From Mesorhizobium sp. WSM4311 (lineage in GTDB: Bacteria > Pseudomonadota > Alphaproteobacteria > Rhizobiales > Rhizobiaceae), in contig NZ_NSFV01000021.1 in NCBI RefSeq assembly GCF_002295115.1, forward strand, positions 1 through 64,000: 64,000 bases of DNA, given 5' to 3'. A program made the position numbers and the translations under genes. How positions within the stretch are numbered: the first letter of the stretch is position 1; each line of letters starts with the position of its first letter. Below are positions 17,817 to 30,453 of this stretch, piece by piece. The notes under the pieces were generated by a model, which was given only the letters and a program-made list of their open reading frames with translations, searched no databases and was not told the DNA's origin.

Positions 17817-18224
17817 TCAGGCCGGAAGAATCGCGCCTTCCAGCGTCGTGAGCTGGCTAAGGAACTGCTCGGCCTTGCTGCGCGCCTGGTCGTCCTTGGC
17901 GTCGGCGGCATCTTCCTTGGCTTCCTGGATGCGGCGGGCGAGATCGGCGCGGTCGACATCCTTCACGGCGACAGCCGATTCCGCCAGCAGCGTGCAGCCG
18001 GCCGGAACGATGTCGGCGAAACCGCCGAACACGACATAGCGTTCTTCGCCGCCCGAAGCGGTCTTCACCGTGACGACACCCGGCTTGATCGTGGTCATGA
18101 CCGGCGCGTGATGCGCCATCACCGTCATCTCGCCTTCGGCACCCGGAATGACGACGGATTCGACCTCGGTGGAAACCAGCAGGCGCTCCGGCGAGACCAG
18201 TTCGAATTTGAAAGCTTCAGCCAT
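17817..18224 (-). CDS. atpC: ATP synthase F1 subunit epsilon
   Basis: A 135-residue epsilon subunit of the F1 central stalk: an N-terminal beta sandwich (FELVSPERLLVSTEVESVVI, MTVMAHHAPVMTTIKPGVV) and a C-terminal helical part (ADLARRIQEAKEDA) that can regulate ATP hydrolysis. It is the last atp gene, but 110 bp after atpD, with an unusual inverted repeat in the gap. Length is typical for the group. Confidence 0.96.
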   Translation of the reverse strand: MAEAFKFELVSPERLLVSTEVESVVIPGAEGEMTVMAHHAPVMTTIKPGVVTVKTASGGEERYVVFGGFADIVPAGCTLLAESAVAVKDVDRADLARRIQEAKEDAADAKDDQARSKAEQFLSQLTTLEGAILPA

Positions 18225-18228
18225 GTCA

Positions 18229-18333
18229 ATTTAGTGAGTAGGGAATAGTGAGTAGGAAGTAGGGAGAGAGGGAACCGTCCCGATCACCCAGCTGCTATTC
18301 ACTACTGACTACTGACTACTCCCTATTCCCTTG
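18229..18333. repeat. Heptad-like inverted repeat in the atpD-atpC gap
   Basis: The left arm GTGAGTAGGGAATAGTGAGT faces the right arm CACTACTGACTACTGACTAC, followed by TCCCTATTCCC. The arms are built from repeated GTAGTGA / GAGTAG-like units and are largely complementary, so the transcript can form a long imperfect hairpin. It fills nearly all of the 110-bp gap, while other junctions in the operon are 70 bp or less. Confidence 0.6.
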
Positions 18334-18334
18334 A

Positions 18335-20900
<2,566 letters not shown>

Positions 20901-20932
20901 GCTTCAAACCTGATCCCGTCTTGTCGCTTTGC

Positions 20933-22462
20933 TCAGGCGAAGGTCTTGGCGAAAGCGTCGATCTCTGCCTTCAGCTTGGCGCGCAGATCGTCCGACAGCG
21001 CCTTTTCCTTGCGGATGGCGTCGAGAACGTCCTTGCCCGCCGCACGCATGTGGCTGAGCAGGCCATGCTCGAACTTGCCGACCTGGTTGACCGGCAGCTT
21101 GTCGAGATAGCCGTTGACGCCGGCGAAGATCACCGCGACCTGCTCTTCCGTCTTCAGCGGCGAGAACTGCGGCTGCTTCAGGAGTTCGGTCAGGCGCGAT
21201 CCGCGGTTGAGCAGGCGCTGCGTGGCGGCGTCGAGATCCGAGCCGAACTGCGCGAAGGCCGCCATTTCGCGGTACTGCGCGAGCTCGCCCTTGATCGAGC
21301 CGGCAACCTGCTTCATCGCCTTGATCTGCGCCGAGGAACCGACGCGCGACACCGACAGGCCGACGTTGACGGCCGGACGGATGCCCTGGAAGAACAGGTT
21401 GGTTTCGAGGAAGATCTGGCCGTCGGTGATCGAGATCACGTTGGTCGGGATGTAGGCCGACACGTCGTTGGCCTGGGTTTCGATGACCGGCAGAGCCGTC
21501 AGCGAGCCATTGCCCAGATCGTCATTGAGCTTGGCGGCGCGCTCGAGCAGGCGCGAGTGCAGGTAGAAGACGTCGCCCGGATAGGCTTCGCGGCCCGGCG
21601 GGCGGCGCAGGAGCAGCGACATCTGGCGATAGGCGACGGCCTGCTTCGACAGATCGTCGTAGCTGATCAGCGCGTGCATGCCGTTATCGCGGAAATATTC
21701 GCCCATGGTGCAGCCGGCGAACGGCGCCAGGAACTGCATCGGCGCCGGATCGGAAGCGGTGGCGGCGACGATGATCGAATATTCGAGCGCGCCGCGCTCT
21801 TCCAGCACCTTGACGAACTGCGCGACGGTCGAGCGCTTCTGGCCGACGGCGACGTAGACGCAGTAGAGCTTTTCCTTCTCGGGGCCGTTGTCGTGCACCG
21901 ACTTCTGGTTGAGCATCGTGTCGAGGATGATGGCGGTCTTGCCGGTCTGGCGGTCGCCGATCACCAGCTCGCGCTGGCCGCGGCCGACCGGGATCAGCGC
22001 GTCGATGGCCTTGAGGCCGGTCGACATCGGCTCATGCACCGACTTGCGCGGGATGATGCCGGGCGCCTTGACGTCGACGCGCTTGCGTTCGGTCGCCTTG
22101 ATCGGGCCCTTGCCGTCGATCGGGTTGCCGAGCGCGTCGACGACGCGGCCGAGCAGGCCCGGACCGACCGGAACGTCAACGATGGCGCCAGTGCGCTTGA
22201 CGGTGTCGCCTTCCTTGATGTCGCGGTCGGCGCCGAAGATGACGACGCCGACATTGTCGGCTTCGAGGTTGAGCGCCATGCCGCGGATGCCGCCGGGGAA
22301 TTCGACCATCTCGCCGGCCTGGACATTGTCGAGGCCGTAGACGCGGGCGATACCGTCACCGACGGACAGCACCTGTCCAACTTCGGAGACCTTGGCCTCC
22401 TTGCCGAAATTCTTGATCTGGTCTTTCAGAATTGCGGAAATTTCCGCGGCGCGGATGTCCAT
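20933..22462 (-). CDS. atpA: ATP synthase F1 subunit alpha
   Basis: A 509-residue non-catalytic nucleotide-binding subunit. The P loop GDRQTGKTA begins near residue 169, and family segments [34 protein letters not shown] and the Arg finger region (ISVTDGQIF-like ISITDGQIF, then [10 protein letters not shown]) are intact. Its ATG overlaps the atpH stop by one base (TGATG), so the two are translationally coupled. Confidence 0.97.
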   Translation of the reverse strand: MDIRAAEISAILKDQIKNFGKEAKVSEVGQVLSVGDGIARVYGLDNVQAGEMVEFPGGIRGMALNLEADNVGVVIFGADRDIKEGDTVKRTGAIVDVPVGPGLLGRVVDALGNPIDGKGPIKATERKRVDVKAPGIIPRKSVHEPMSTGLKAIDALIPVGRGQRELVIGDRQTGKTAIILDTMLNQKSVHDNGPEKEKLYCVYVAVGQKRSTVAQFVKVLEERGALEYSIIVAATASDPAPMQFLAPFAGCTMGEYFRDNGMHALISYDDLSKQAVAYRQMSLLLRRPPGREAYPGDVFYLHSRLLERAAKLNDDLGNGSLTALPVIETQANDVSAYIPTNVISITDGQIFLETNLFFQGIRPAVNVGLSVSRVGSSAQIKAMKQVAGSIKGELAQYREMAAFAQFGSDLDAATQRLLNRGSRLTELLKQPQFSPLKTEEQVAVIFAGVNGYLDKLPVNQVGKFEHGLLSHMRAAGKDVLDAIRKEKALSDDLRAKLKAEIDAFAKTFA

Positions 22463-23022
22463 CAGCCGACCTCTTTCAGTGCAAGCTTGAGCGAATTGAG
22501 TTTGGTTTTGAGCGACGTATCGATCTGGCGCGAGCCCATCTTGACCACCAGCCCGCCGAGCAGCGACGGATCGACGGTGACGGAGATGGCCACGTCCTTG
22601 CCGGCAACGCCTTTAAGCGCCGCCTTGAGTTCGGCCTGCTGGGCAGCCGTCAGCTCGTGAGCCGACGTCACTTCAGCAGCGGTCTCGCCACGATGCTCGG
22701 CGGCGATCTGGCGGAACGCCTTGATCATGCTGGGCACGGCGAACAGCCGGCGATTGCGGGCGACGACGCGCAGGAAATTACCGGTGAGGCCGGTGATCTT
22801 GGCCTTGTCGGCGATCGCCGCGATGGCCTTGGCCTGCTCCTCGCTGGAGAATACCGGGCTGTTGATCAGCCGGGTCAGGTCGGAACTGCCCGCGAGCATC
22901 GCCTCGAAACTGTTGAGGTCGGACTCGACCTTGGCCACGGAATTTGCCTGCAGGGCGAGTTCGAACAGCGAACCCGCATAGCGTTCTGCGACACCTGAGA
23001 TTGGCGATGACGATTGAGCCAC
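22462..23022 (-). CDS. atpH: ATP synthase F1 subunit delta
   Basis: A 186-residue peripheral-stalk (OSCP-like) subunit. The N-terminal helical domain reads [19 protein letters not shown], and the C-terminal part [20 protein letters not shown] followed by [13 protein letters not shown] is characteristic. The GTG start at 23022 with AAGAGAAAAGACGG upstream was chosen over the longer frame to 23112, whose extra residues do not match the family. First gene of atpHAGDC; the F0 genes are elsewhere, as usual in alphaproteobacteria. Confidence 0.94.
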   Translation of the reverse strand: MAQSSSPISGVAERYAGSLFELALQANSVAKVESDLNSFEAMLAGSSDLTRLINSPVFSSEEQAKAIAAIADKAKITGLTGNFLRVVARNRRLFAVPSMIKAFRQIAAEHRGETAAEVTSAHELTAAQQAELKAALKGVAGKDVAISVTVDPSLLGGLVVKMGSRQIDTSLKTKLNSLKLALKEVG

Positions 23023-23268
23023 GGACCGTCTTTTCTCTTGTCTGACAGGCCGCAGATTGTTGGCGCGAGCAAAAACTCTGGCTAAATCTTTGACCTTACT
23101 GCATTTTTTCAAGCACGGAGGCGCGGCTTCCGCTATCCCCGGCCGAAAGTCGATTGCCGTCTAGCACAGGCATTTTAAGACCGCAATGCGTCGTTCCGCA
23201 TGCTTTTCAGGCACTATTGTCGCATCCGGCGAAAGACTCGCGCCTGATGCGCCGGAATAGCCTTGGAT

Positions 23269-23664
23269 TCAGGGCACAAAGCCGAAGGCAAAGGCGAGCG
23301 GCAACGCCGCCAGGACCAACTCCACCACAATGGAAACCCAATTGAAAGGTGTGTTGGCGCCATCCGACATCATCGACAGCAGCCGGCCGAAGGCCGTGAA
23401 CAGCCAGGAGAAGCCGAGCGCCATGTAAACCAATGGCTGCGCCAAGAGAATGCAGCACAGGCCGACGCCGAGATAAAAGCCCGACATCCTGCCACGCCCC
23501 TCTGCGATCGCCGCCGCCTTCTCCGGTTTCGCCTGCAGGCGCAGGATGCGGAAGGCCAGCCCAGGCGCCAGGAAAAACAGAAACCCGAGCAGCACGGTGA
23601 AGACGGCGCTCGACCAGGCCAGCCATTCGCCCTGGCTCGTCGGCCATGGAAGCGCAAAATCCAT
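23269..23664 (-). CDS. DUF4345-like four-helix membrane protein
   Basis: A 131-residue protein with four hydrophobic segments (about 16-36, 58-80, 83-100, 110-128). It begins MDFALPWPTSQGEWLAWSSA and contains RMSGFYLGVGLCCILLAQPL, a pattern recalled from small alphaproteobacterial membrane proteins annotated as DUF4345. ATG 23664 has AGGGGACAG upstream. It stands alone between the atp operon promoter region and a palindromic repeat. Function unknown. Confidence 0.65.
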   Translation of the reverse strand: MDFALPWPTSQGEWLAWSSAVFTVLLGFLFFLAPGLAFRILRLQAKPEKAAAIAEGRGRMSGFYLGVGLCCILLAQPLVYMALGFSWLFTAFGRLLSMMSDGANTPFNWVSIVVELVLAALPLAFAFGFVP

Positions 23665-23760
23665 GCTGTCCCCTCGAAATGCCTGTTTTGAAATTCCGGG
23701 CATTCTAACCGAGGAAAAGCGCCGCGCCAGATGGCATCAGGCACTTTCAAGGCCATGCCA

Positions 23761-23807
23761 GGAAAAGTGTGAAACGTTTTCCCGGGAAAAACGCATAGCG
23801 TTTTCCC
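23761..23807. repeat. Double palindrome, two consecutive hairpins
   Basis: GGAAAAGTGTGAAACGTTTT with CCC is followed at once by GGGAAAAACGCATAGCGTTTT with CCC. Each half forms a 6-7 bp stem. It is of the rhizobial intergenic palindrome type and lies just after the racemase gene's 3' end. Confidence 0.5.
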
Positions 23808-23840
23808 TAGGCAATTGCGTCAGAATAAAAAGCGGGCGCA

Positions 23841-24536
23841 TCAACCGAGCGCGAATTCCACCGCCGCCTCGGCATGGATGCGTGTCGTGTCGAAAACCGG
23901 AATGTCGAAATCATCCTGTCCGATGAGCATGGTGATCTCGGTGCAGCCCATGATGATGCTGTCGGCGGCCTCGTCACGCCGAAGGCGTTCGGCCTCTTCC
24001 ATGTAGGCCGCCTTCGAAGCTTCGCTGACGATGCCCTGACAGAGCTCGTCATAGATGACGCGATGCACCATGTCGCGCCCGGCCGCATCGGGCACGACAG
24101 GCGACAGGCCGTATTTGTCGGCGAGCCGGCCCTTGTAGAAATCCTGCTCCATGGTGAAGCGCGTCGCCAGCAGCGCCGGGCGCTGCATGCCTGTGCGCTT
24201 GACCGCGGCCGCAGTGGCATCGGCGATATGGATCAAGGGGATCGACACCGACGCCTGCACCTGGTCAGCCAGTCTGTGCATGGTGTTGGTGCACAGAACC
24301 AGGCCTTCCGCACCGCCCGCCTCCAGCTTGCGCGCGGCATCATTCAGAAGCACGCCGGCGCCGTCCCAATCGCCATGATGCTGCCGCTCGGCGATCTCGG
24401 CGAAATCGAACGACCACAAAAGCAGCTTGGCCGAATGCAACCCGCCGAGGCGCTCGCGCACGATCTCGTTGAGCAGGCGATAGTAGATGGCGGTCGATTC
24501 CCAGCTCATGCCGCCGAGCAAGCCAAGGGTTTTCAT
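23841..24536 (-). CDS. Aspartate/glutamate racemase family protein
   Basis: A 231-residue PLP-independent amino acid racemase. The two catalytic Cys are C82 in LCTNTMH and C198 in IMGCTEI. The N-terminus MKTLGLLGGMSWESTAIYYR is typical of the aspartate racemase (YgeA-like) group. The ATG at 24536 with GGAAGA upstream was preferred to 24548. Precise substrate (Asp, Glu or broad) is not decided. It stands alone downstream of priA, in the same direction. Confidence 0.88.
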   Translation of the reverse strand: MKTLGLLGGMSWESTAIYYRLLNEIVRERLGGLHSAKLLLWSFDFAEIAERQHHGDWDGAGVLLNDAARKLEAGGAEGLVLCTNTMHRLADQVQASVSIPLIHIADATAAAVKRTGMQRPALLATRFTMEQDFYKGRLADKYGLSPVVPDAAGRDMVHRVIYDELCQGIVSEASKAAYMEEAERLRRDEAADSIIMGCTEITMLIGQDDFDIPVFDTTRIHAEAAVEFALG

Positions 24537-24586
24537 GTGATCTTCCATTTCTCGCTGGCCAGCAGCCTATCGCCGATATGGCGACC

Positions 24587-26770
24587 TTACAAAAAGCTCT
24601 GCGGATCGATGTCGACCTGCACCCGGACCGAACCTCGCTGCTTCGGCCCGTTGGCCAGCATGGCGCGGATAAAGCCCTGCATGTCGGCGCGCCGTTCGCC
24701 CTGGATCAGCAGGCGGAAGCGGTGGCGGCCGCCGAGCAGGGACAGCGGCGCTTCCGCCGGCCCCAGCACGAACAGGTCTGCCGCCTCGGGCGCGGCGCGG
24801 CGCAGGCCGCGTGCATGCCCTTCCGCTTCCGCCCGCGTCACCGCGCTGACGATGACGCCGGCCAGCCGGCCGAACGGTGGCAGCGCCGCCCGCTCGCGCT
24901 CGGCGATCTCGCGTTCGTAAAAAGCCTCGGCATCGCCCGAGACTATCGCCCGCATCACCGGATGGTCGGGCTGGAAAGTCTGCAGCAGGCCGAGGCTCTT
25001 CTTGCCGGTGCGGCCGGCGCGGCCGGTCACCTGGCTGAGCAGCTGGAAGGTGCGCTCGGCGGCGCGCGGATCGCCATTGGCAAGGCCAAGATCGGCATCG
25101 ACGACGCCGACCAGCGTCATGTTGGGAAAATTGTGGCCCTTGGCGACGAGCTGTGTGCCGATGACGATGTCGGCCTCGCCATCGGCGATCGCCTCCAGTT
25201 CCAGCCGCAGCCGCCGCACGCCGCCCATCAGGTCGGACGACAAGACAATGGTGCGCGCATCGGGGAAATGCGTGACGACCTCCTCGGCGATGCGCTCGAC
25301 GCCCGGGCCGCAGGCGACCAGATGATCGAGCGTGCCGCATTCCGGGCAGGCTTCGGGGCGGCGCTCATTGTGCCCGCAATGATGGCAGACCAGCTGGCCG
25401 CGAAAGCGATGCTCGACCAGCCAGGCCGAACAGACCGGGCAGCCGAAACGGTGGCCGCAGACGCGGCACAGCGTTAGCGGCGCATAGCCGCGCCGGTTGA
25501 GGAACAGCAGCGACTGTTCCTTCTTCTCCAGCGTCTTGCGCATATGGTCGATCAGCACCGGCGACAGGAAGCCGCCACGCGCCGGTGGCGCGCGCCGCAT
25601 GTCGATCGACTTCAGTTGGGGCAGCGCCGCCTCGGCGAAGCGGGCGGAGAGAATGGCCCTGTTGTACTTGCCCTGGCTCGCATTGACGCGGCTCTCGACC
25701 GATGGCGTCGCCGATGCCAGCACCACCGGGAAGCCGCCAATATGGCCGCGCACCACCGCCATGTCGCGCGCATTGTAGAAGACACGGTCCTCCTGCTTGT
25801 AGGCAGGGTCGTGCTCCTCGTCGACGACGATCAGGCCGAGCTCCTTGAACGGCAGGAACAGCGCCGAGCGCGCGCCGGCAACGACGCGCACCGTGCCTTC
25901 CGCCACCTGCCGCCAGACTTTTTCGCGCATCCTGGGCGGCAGGTCGGAATGCCATTCGCCCGGCTTGGCGCCGAAGCGCTGCTGGAAGCGTTCGAGGAAG
26001 GCATGGGTCAGCGCGATTTCCGGCAAAAGGATCAGCACCTGCTTGCCCTGGTCGAGCGCGGCCGCCACCGCCTCGAAATAGACCTCCGTCTTGCCAGACC
26101 CGGTGACGCCGTCGAGCAGCGCGACGTTGAAGGCGCCGGCCGCGACATTGGCGCGCAGCATCGATGCGGCGTCGCTCTGGTCTGGCATCAATTCCGGCAC
26201 GGCATAGCTCGGGTCAGGTGCTGCCACGACCGGGCGCGGCGGGATCATCACCGCCTCGAACACGCCTTGCGCCTTCAGCCCCTCGATCACCGTCGACGAC
26301 ACGCCGGCCGCATGCGCGAGGCCGGATCGTGTCCAGGCCAACCCGCCTTCGGCCGTTTCCAGCACGCGCGCCCGCGCATCCGTCATCCGGTCGGGAACGA
26401 TAAGGGTGCGCTGCAACCCCTCGATCCAGGGCTCCGGGTCGAAGGCCTCCGGCGCTCTGAGCAGCATCCGCGCCACCATGCCCGGCGCCGACAGCGTGTA
26501 TTGCGCCACCCAGTCGACGAAACGGCGCATCGAACGGTCGATCGGCGGGCAGTCGAAGACCTGTTCGATCGGGCGCAGTTTTTTCGCGTCGACAGTCTCG
26601 ACCGCGCCATCCCAGACGATGCCGGCAACCTGGCGCGGCCCGAGCGGCACGCGCACGATCGACCCCGGCACCACGCGCATGCCGGCCGGCACGGCATAGG
26701 TGTAGGGGCGTTCGGCAGGCATCGGCACCAGCACCGGCGCGGCTGCGACAAAGGGCGAATCTTCGATCAT
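24587..26770 (-). CDS. priA: Primosomal protein N' (replication restart helicase PriA)
   Basis: A 727-residue replication restart helicase. The N-terminal DNA-binding domain (YTYAVPAGMRVVPGSIVRVP) is followed by Walker A GVTGSGKTEVY, DEEHDPAYKQ (motif II), and the zinc-binding Cys set CRVCGHRFGCPVC / CHHCGHNE / CPECG. Later motifs QVTGRAGR are intact. Length fits alphaproteobacterial PriA. It diverges from the transaldolase gene with a ~90-bp gap. Confidence 0.96.
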   Translation of the reverse strand: MIEDSPFVAAAPVLVPMPAERPYTYAVPAGMRVVPGSIVRVPLGPRQVAGIVWDGAVETVDAKKLRPIEQVFDCPPIDRSMRRFVDWVAQYTLSAPGMVARMLLRAPEAFDPEPWIEGLQRTLIVPDRMTDARARVLETAEGGLAWTRSGLAHAAGVSSTVIEGLKAQGVFEAVMIPPRPVVAAPDPSYAVPELMPDQSDAASMLRANVAAGAFNVALLDGVTGSGKTEVYFEAVAAALDQGKQVLILLPEIALTHAFLERFQQRFGAKPGEWHSDLPPRMREKVWRQVAEGTVRVVAGARSALFLPFKELGLIVVDEEHDPAYKQEDRVFYNARDMAVVRGHIGGFPVVLASATPSVESRVNASQGKYNRAILSARFAEAALPQLKSIDMRRAPPARGGFLSPVLIDHMRKTLEKKEQSLLFLNRRGYAPLTLCRVCGHRFGCPVCSAWLVEHRFRGQLVCHHCGHNERRPEACPECGTLDHLVACGPGVERIAEEVVTHFPDARTIVLSSDLMGGVRRLRLELEAIADGEADIVIGTQLVAKGHNFPNMTLVGVVDADLGLANGDPRAAERTFQLLSQVTGRAGRTGKKSLGLLQTFQPDHPVMRAIVSGDAEAFYEREIAERERAALPPFGRLAGVIVSAVTRAEAEGHARGLRRAAPEAADLFVLGPAEAPLSLLGGRHRFRLLIQGERRADMQGFIRAMLANGPKQRGSVRVQVDIDPQSFL

Positions 26771-26860
26771 GAGGCGTGACCTTGCCCCGACTTTGGTCTA
26801 GATCAAAGAGCAACGCTGAACGTGCCTTCCCAAGCACGACGAAATCGTCAGGAGACCGCC

Positions 26861-27517
26861 ATGAAATTTTTTGTCGACACCGCCGACATCAAGGAAATCC
26901 GTGAGCTGAATGATCTGGGGCTGCTCGACGGCGTCACCACCAATCCGTCGCTGATTCTCAAATCCGGCGGCAAGATCGCCGACGTCACCAAGCAGATCTG
27001 CGATATCGTCGCCGGCCCGGTCTCGGCCGAAGTCGTGGCGACCGAATACAAGGACATGATGGCCGAGGCCGAGGTGCTGGCCAAGATCGCGCCAAATGTC
27101 TGCATCAAGGTGCCGCTGACGCTGGACGGCCTGAAGGCCTGCAAGACGATCCGCACCCAGATGAACCGCATGGTCAACGTCACGCTGTGCTTCTCGGCCA
27201 ACCAGGCGCTGCTCGCCGCCAAGGCCGGCGCCTCGTTCATCTCGCCCTTCGTCGGCCGCATCGACGACACCGGCTCGGACGGCATGGAGCTGATCCAGGA
27301 GATCCGGCAGATCTACGACAATTACGATTTCCAGACCGAGATCCTGACCGCTTCGGTGCGCACGGTGAACCACGTCAAGCAAGCGGCGCTCATCGGTGCC
27401 GACGTCATCACCGCGCCGCCGGCGACGCTGAAGGCGCTGGTCAACCATCCGCTGACCGACAAGGGTCTCGCCGCCTTCCTCGCAGACTGGGCCAAGACCG
27501 GCCAGAAGATCGGCTGA
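26861..27517 (+). CDS. tal: Small transaldolase / fructose-6-phosphate aldolase family
   Basis: A 218-residue class I aldolase of the short transaldolase (TalC/FSA) group. The Schiff-base Lys is K83 in [10 protein letters not shown]; the start [20 protein letters not shown] and [10 protein letters not shown] are diagnostic. ATG 26861 has CAGGAGA upstream and was chosen over 26822. In most alphaproteobacteria this gene serves as the pentose phosphate transaldolase. A clear terminator follows. Confidence 0.92.
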   Translation: MKFFVDTADIKEIRELNDLGLLDGVTTNPSLILKSGGKIADVTKQICDIVAGPVSAEVVATEYKDMMAEAEVLAKIAPNVCIKVPLTLDGLKACKTIRTQMNRMVNVTLCFSANQALLAAKAGASFISPFVGRIDDTGSDGMELIQEIRQIYDNYDFQTEILTASVRTVNHVKQAALIGADVITAPPATLKALVNHPLTDKGLAAFLADWAKTGQKIG

Positions 27518-27537
27518 GATCGCACTGCTTCAATGAG

Positions 27538-27565
27538 AAAAGGCCGGGCGACCGGCCTTTTTTAT
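27538..27565 (+). terminator. Rho-independent terminator after tal
   Basis: AAGGCCGG-GCGA-CCGGCCTT followed by TTTT. An 8-bp perfect stem with tetraloop and T tract 20 bp after the stop. It may also serve the convergent ftsK gene. Confidence 0.85.
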
Positions 27566-27605
27566 TATGTGTCGGGAGAAGCCCGACCGCCGCAAGGGCC
27601 GCCGA

Positions 27606-30188
27606 TCATTCCGTGCCGTCGTCGTCGGGCGCGGCTGCCGGCGGGCGCCGGCCCATGATGATTTCGCGCTTGCCGACATGGTTGGGCGCGCCGACCAGGC
27701 CTTCCTTCTCCATGCGCTCGACCAGGGATGCGGCCCGGTTGTAGCCTATGCCGAGACGGCGCTGGATGTAGGACGTCGAACACTTCTTGTCGCGCACCAC
27801 CACCTTGACCGCTTCGTCATAGCTGGAATCGCCGTCCTCGGCGGCGACCGATCCCTTGTCGAAGACCGCGCCCTGATCGTCCTCGACTTCTTCCTCGTCC
27901 TCGTCGGCGGTCACCGTCTCCAGATATTCCGGGCGGCCCTGCGCCTTCAGATGCGCCACGACATGTTCGACCTCGGCGTCGGAGACGAAGGGGCCATGCA
28001 CGCGCGAAATGCGCCCGCCACCCATCATGTGCAGCATGTCGCCCTGGCCGAGCAGCTGTTCGGCGCCCTGCTCGCCCAGGATGGTGCGGCTGTCGATCTT
28101 GGAGGTGACCTGGAAGGAGATGCGGGTCGGGAAGTTGGCCTTGATCGTGCCGGTGATGACGTCGACCGAGGGGCGTTGCGTTGCCATGATCAGATGGATG
28201 CCGGCCGCGCGCGCCATCTGCGCCAGGCGCTGGATGGCGCCTTCGATCTCCTTGCCGGCGACCATCATCAGATCGGCCATCTCGTCAACGATGACGACGA
28301 TGTAGGGCATCGGCGCAAGATCGATTTCCTGCTGCTCGAACAGCGGCTCGCCGGTGCCTTTTTCGAAGCCGGTCTGCACGGTCATGACGACCGCTTCGCC
28401 TTTATCGCGGGCCTGGGCGGCGCGCTCATTGTAGCCGTCGATGTTGCGCACGCCGAGCCGCGCCATCTTGCGATAGCGGTCCTCCATCTCGCGCACCGCC
28501 CATTTGAGCGCGGTGACGGCCTTCTTGGGATCGGTGACGACGGGCGTCAGAAGATGCGGGATGCCGTCATAGACCGAGAGTTCCAGCATCTTCGGATCGA
28601 CCATGATCAGCCGGCATTCTTCCGGCTTCAGCCGGTAGAGCAGCGACAGGATCATCGTGTTGATGGCGACCGACTTGCCGGAGCCGGTGGTCCCGGCGAC
28701 CAGCAGATGCGGCATCTTCGCCAGTTCGGCGATGACGGGCTCGCCGCCGATCGTCTTGCCGAGGCAAAGCGCCAGCTTGCAGCTGGTCTTGCGGAAGCCC
28801 TGCGATTCGATCAGTTCGCGGAAATAGACGGTCTCGCGCGTCTCGTTCGGCAGCTCGATGCCGATGACGTTGCGGCCGGGCACGACGGCGACGCGCGCCG
28901 AAATCGCCGACATGGAGCGGGCGATATCATCGGCAAGACCGATGACGCGGGACGATTTGACGCCCGGCGCCGGCTCGAACTCATAGAGGGTGACGACCGG
29001 ACCCGGGCGAACGTGGATGATCTCGCCGCGCACGCCGAAATCCTCGAGCACGCTCTCCAGGAGATCGGCATTCTGCTCGAGCCGCTCCTGCGACATATAG
29101 AAGCCCTGCCCTTCCGGCGGCTGCTGCAGCAGCTCTTCCGAGGGAAGTTCGTACGCCTCGCCCGTCGTGGCTGGCACGATCTTGCCGGCCAAAGGCAGCG
29201 GCGAAGAGGCGCGCCCGGCCGGAACCTGCACGGTGTCCTCGGCGCCTTGCGCCGGAGCGGCATTGCCCGCGACGGCGGGTACTGCGACCCGCGCCTGGGT
29301 TCGCTTCGGCACACCACCCGCCGCCGGCTGAACCACCGCTTCGTTGGAGTTGGCCGGACGGACATCCGACGAGGCGGACGAGGCCTGCTGGCCTGGAAGG
29401 CAGTCGATGACACGGAACAACGCGGTCGGGTCGGCCGTCGGCGCGGCGCGAACATCGACCCGTCCGGCGGCGACCGGCGCGGCGGCGCGCTGAACCGGGA
29501 CGGCTCGCGACGCGGGCGACGAACCTTCGATCATGTAAGGCGCCATGAGCTCGAAGAAGACGTGATCCGACAGGTAGGGCCAGCGGACGGTTTCACGGCC
29601 TGTTGTCTTGACCGGCGCCGCCATTTCCTGGGCAGACGCCGCCGGCGCCGATGCACGTGCTGTTGCGGTGGTCCTCGGACCGGCCGTCACAACGGTCCGC
29701 GCCTTTTCGCTGGCATGCCTTGGCGGAATGGATGCCGAGGCCGGTGATCTTTCATGCATCACGGCTTTGTTGCCGGCGGGCGGCCGGGCGGCTTCCAAAG
29801 CGGCGTTCCGGCTTTTCATCGCCGCCGACAGTGACGGGGACGGGACCATGGACGACGGCGCAGCCGCGGCAGGCTGTGCGACGGCTTGCCGCGCCGGCGG
29901 CGCCGGCGATTCGCCTTGCTCGGAGGTGATCTGGCGCGGATGGCGTGCGCTGGCTTCGTAGTCCGGCGTGCGGGTAAACCGCACATTGGGCGCCAGGAAG
30001 AAATACTCCTGCCAGGCGGGACTTTCATTGCCGCCGAGATCGACAGGTGGCGGGAAATTGCCGCCCGCGGTCGCGCCGGGCGGCTGGCCGTCCACCTTGC
30101 CGCTCACGCCGTTGAAACGCTTTCCCTCGGGGTCATCGGGCGAAGCTGGCTTCAATGAATTGACCCGAGGAAAACGCTTGGATTCCAT
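27606..30188 (-). CDS. ftsK: FtsK/SpoIIIE-type DNA translocase lacking the membrane domain
   Basis: An 860-residue protein with a full FtsK motor: the alpha domain ends near residue 475, Walker A is [13 protein letters not shown] near 500, Walker [13 protein letters not shown] near 630, and a gamma winged helix ([20 protein letters not shown]) near 795-845. However, the first ~370 residues are a Pro/Ala-rich linker ([17 protein letters not shown] and similar) with no transmembrane helices. Known rhizobia carry a second, soluble FtsK-like protein besides the membrane one; this matches. ATG 30188 (MESKRFPRV) was chosen. Role inferred as DNA translocation in chromosome handling, not septal anchoring. 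Confidence 0.85.
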   Translation of the reverse strand: MESKRFPRVNSLKPASPDDPEGKRFNGVSGKVDGQPPGATAGGNFPPPVDLGGNESPAWQEYFFLAPNVRFTRTPDYEASARHPRQITSEQGESPAPPARQAVAQPAAAAPSSMVPSPSLSAAMKSRNAALEAARPPAGNKAVMHERSPASASIPPRHASEKARTVVTAGPRTTATARASAPAASAQEMAAPVKTTGRETVRWPYLSDHVFFELMAPYMIEGSSPASRAVPVQRAAAPVAAGRVDVRAAPTADPTALFRVIDCLPGQQASSASSDVRPANSNEAVVQPAAGGVPKRTQARVAVPAVAGNAAPAQGAEDTVQVPAGRASSPLPLAGKIVPATTGEAYELPSEELLQQPPEGQGFYMSQERLEQNADLLESVLEDFGVRGEIIHVRPGPVVTLYEFEPAPGVKSSRVIGLADDIARSMSAISARVAVVPGRNVIGIELPNETRETVYFRELIESQGFRKTSCKLALCLGKTIGGEPVIAELAKMPHLLVAGTTGSGKSVAINTMILSLLYRLKPEECRLIMVDPKMLELSVYDGIPHLLTPVVTDPKKAVTALKWAVREMEDRYRKMARLGVRNIDGYNERAAQARDKGEAVVMTVQTGFEKGTGEPLFEQQEIDLAPMPYIVVIVDEMADLMMVAGKEIEGAIQRLAQMARAAGIHLIMATQRPSVDVITGTIKANFPTRISFQVTSKIDSRTILGEQGAEQLLGQGDMLHMMGGGRISRVHGPFVSDAEVEHVVAHLKAQGRPEYLETVTADEDEEEVEDDQGAVFDKGSVAAEDGDSSYDEAVKVVVRDKKCSTSYIQRRLGIGYNRAASLVERMEKEGLVGAPNHVGKREIIMGRRPPAAAPDDDGTE

Positions 30189-30453
30189 TCTCAAGACTCA
30201 CTCTGAAATGTCTGCTGAGCAATAGGGAGCGAGTGGTTAACAGTTGCTTCCCGCCAGCGCTTTTGGAGCGGTCGAAACGTATCTTTCGCGGCGATGTGAG
30301 GTGATCGGAATTCGAGCGGCTGATCCTCGTTCAACGGTCGCCCGCGCATCCCAATGCATCGGGCCAAAGGCGAGTTGAGAATATGCCGCCCGGCCGCTGC
30401 GAGGCGACCGGACACCAGGATCGAGATGGCGTTTCCGTGAAAAGAAGGTGGCG

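Noticed and set aside
18229-18333. CRISPR array in the atpD-atpC gap
   Set aside because: Units are ~7 bp, contiguous and self-complementary, with no spacers; no cas genes are present.
27567-29747. 726-codon + frame opposite ftsK
   Set aside because: Antisense shadow; ftsK Walker motifs and gamma domain are clear on the minus strand.
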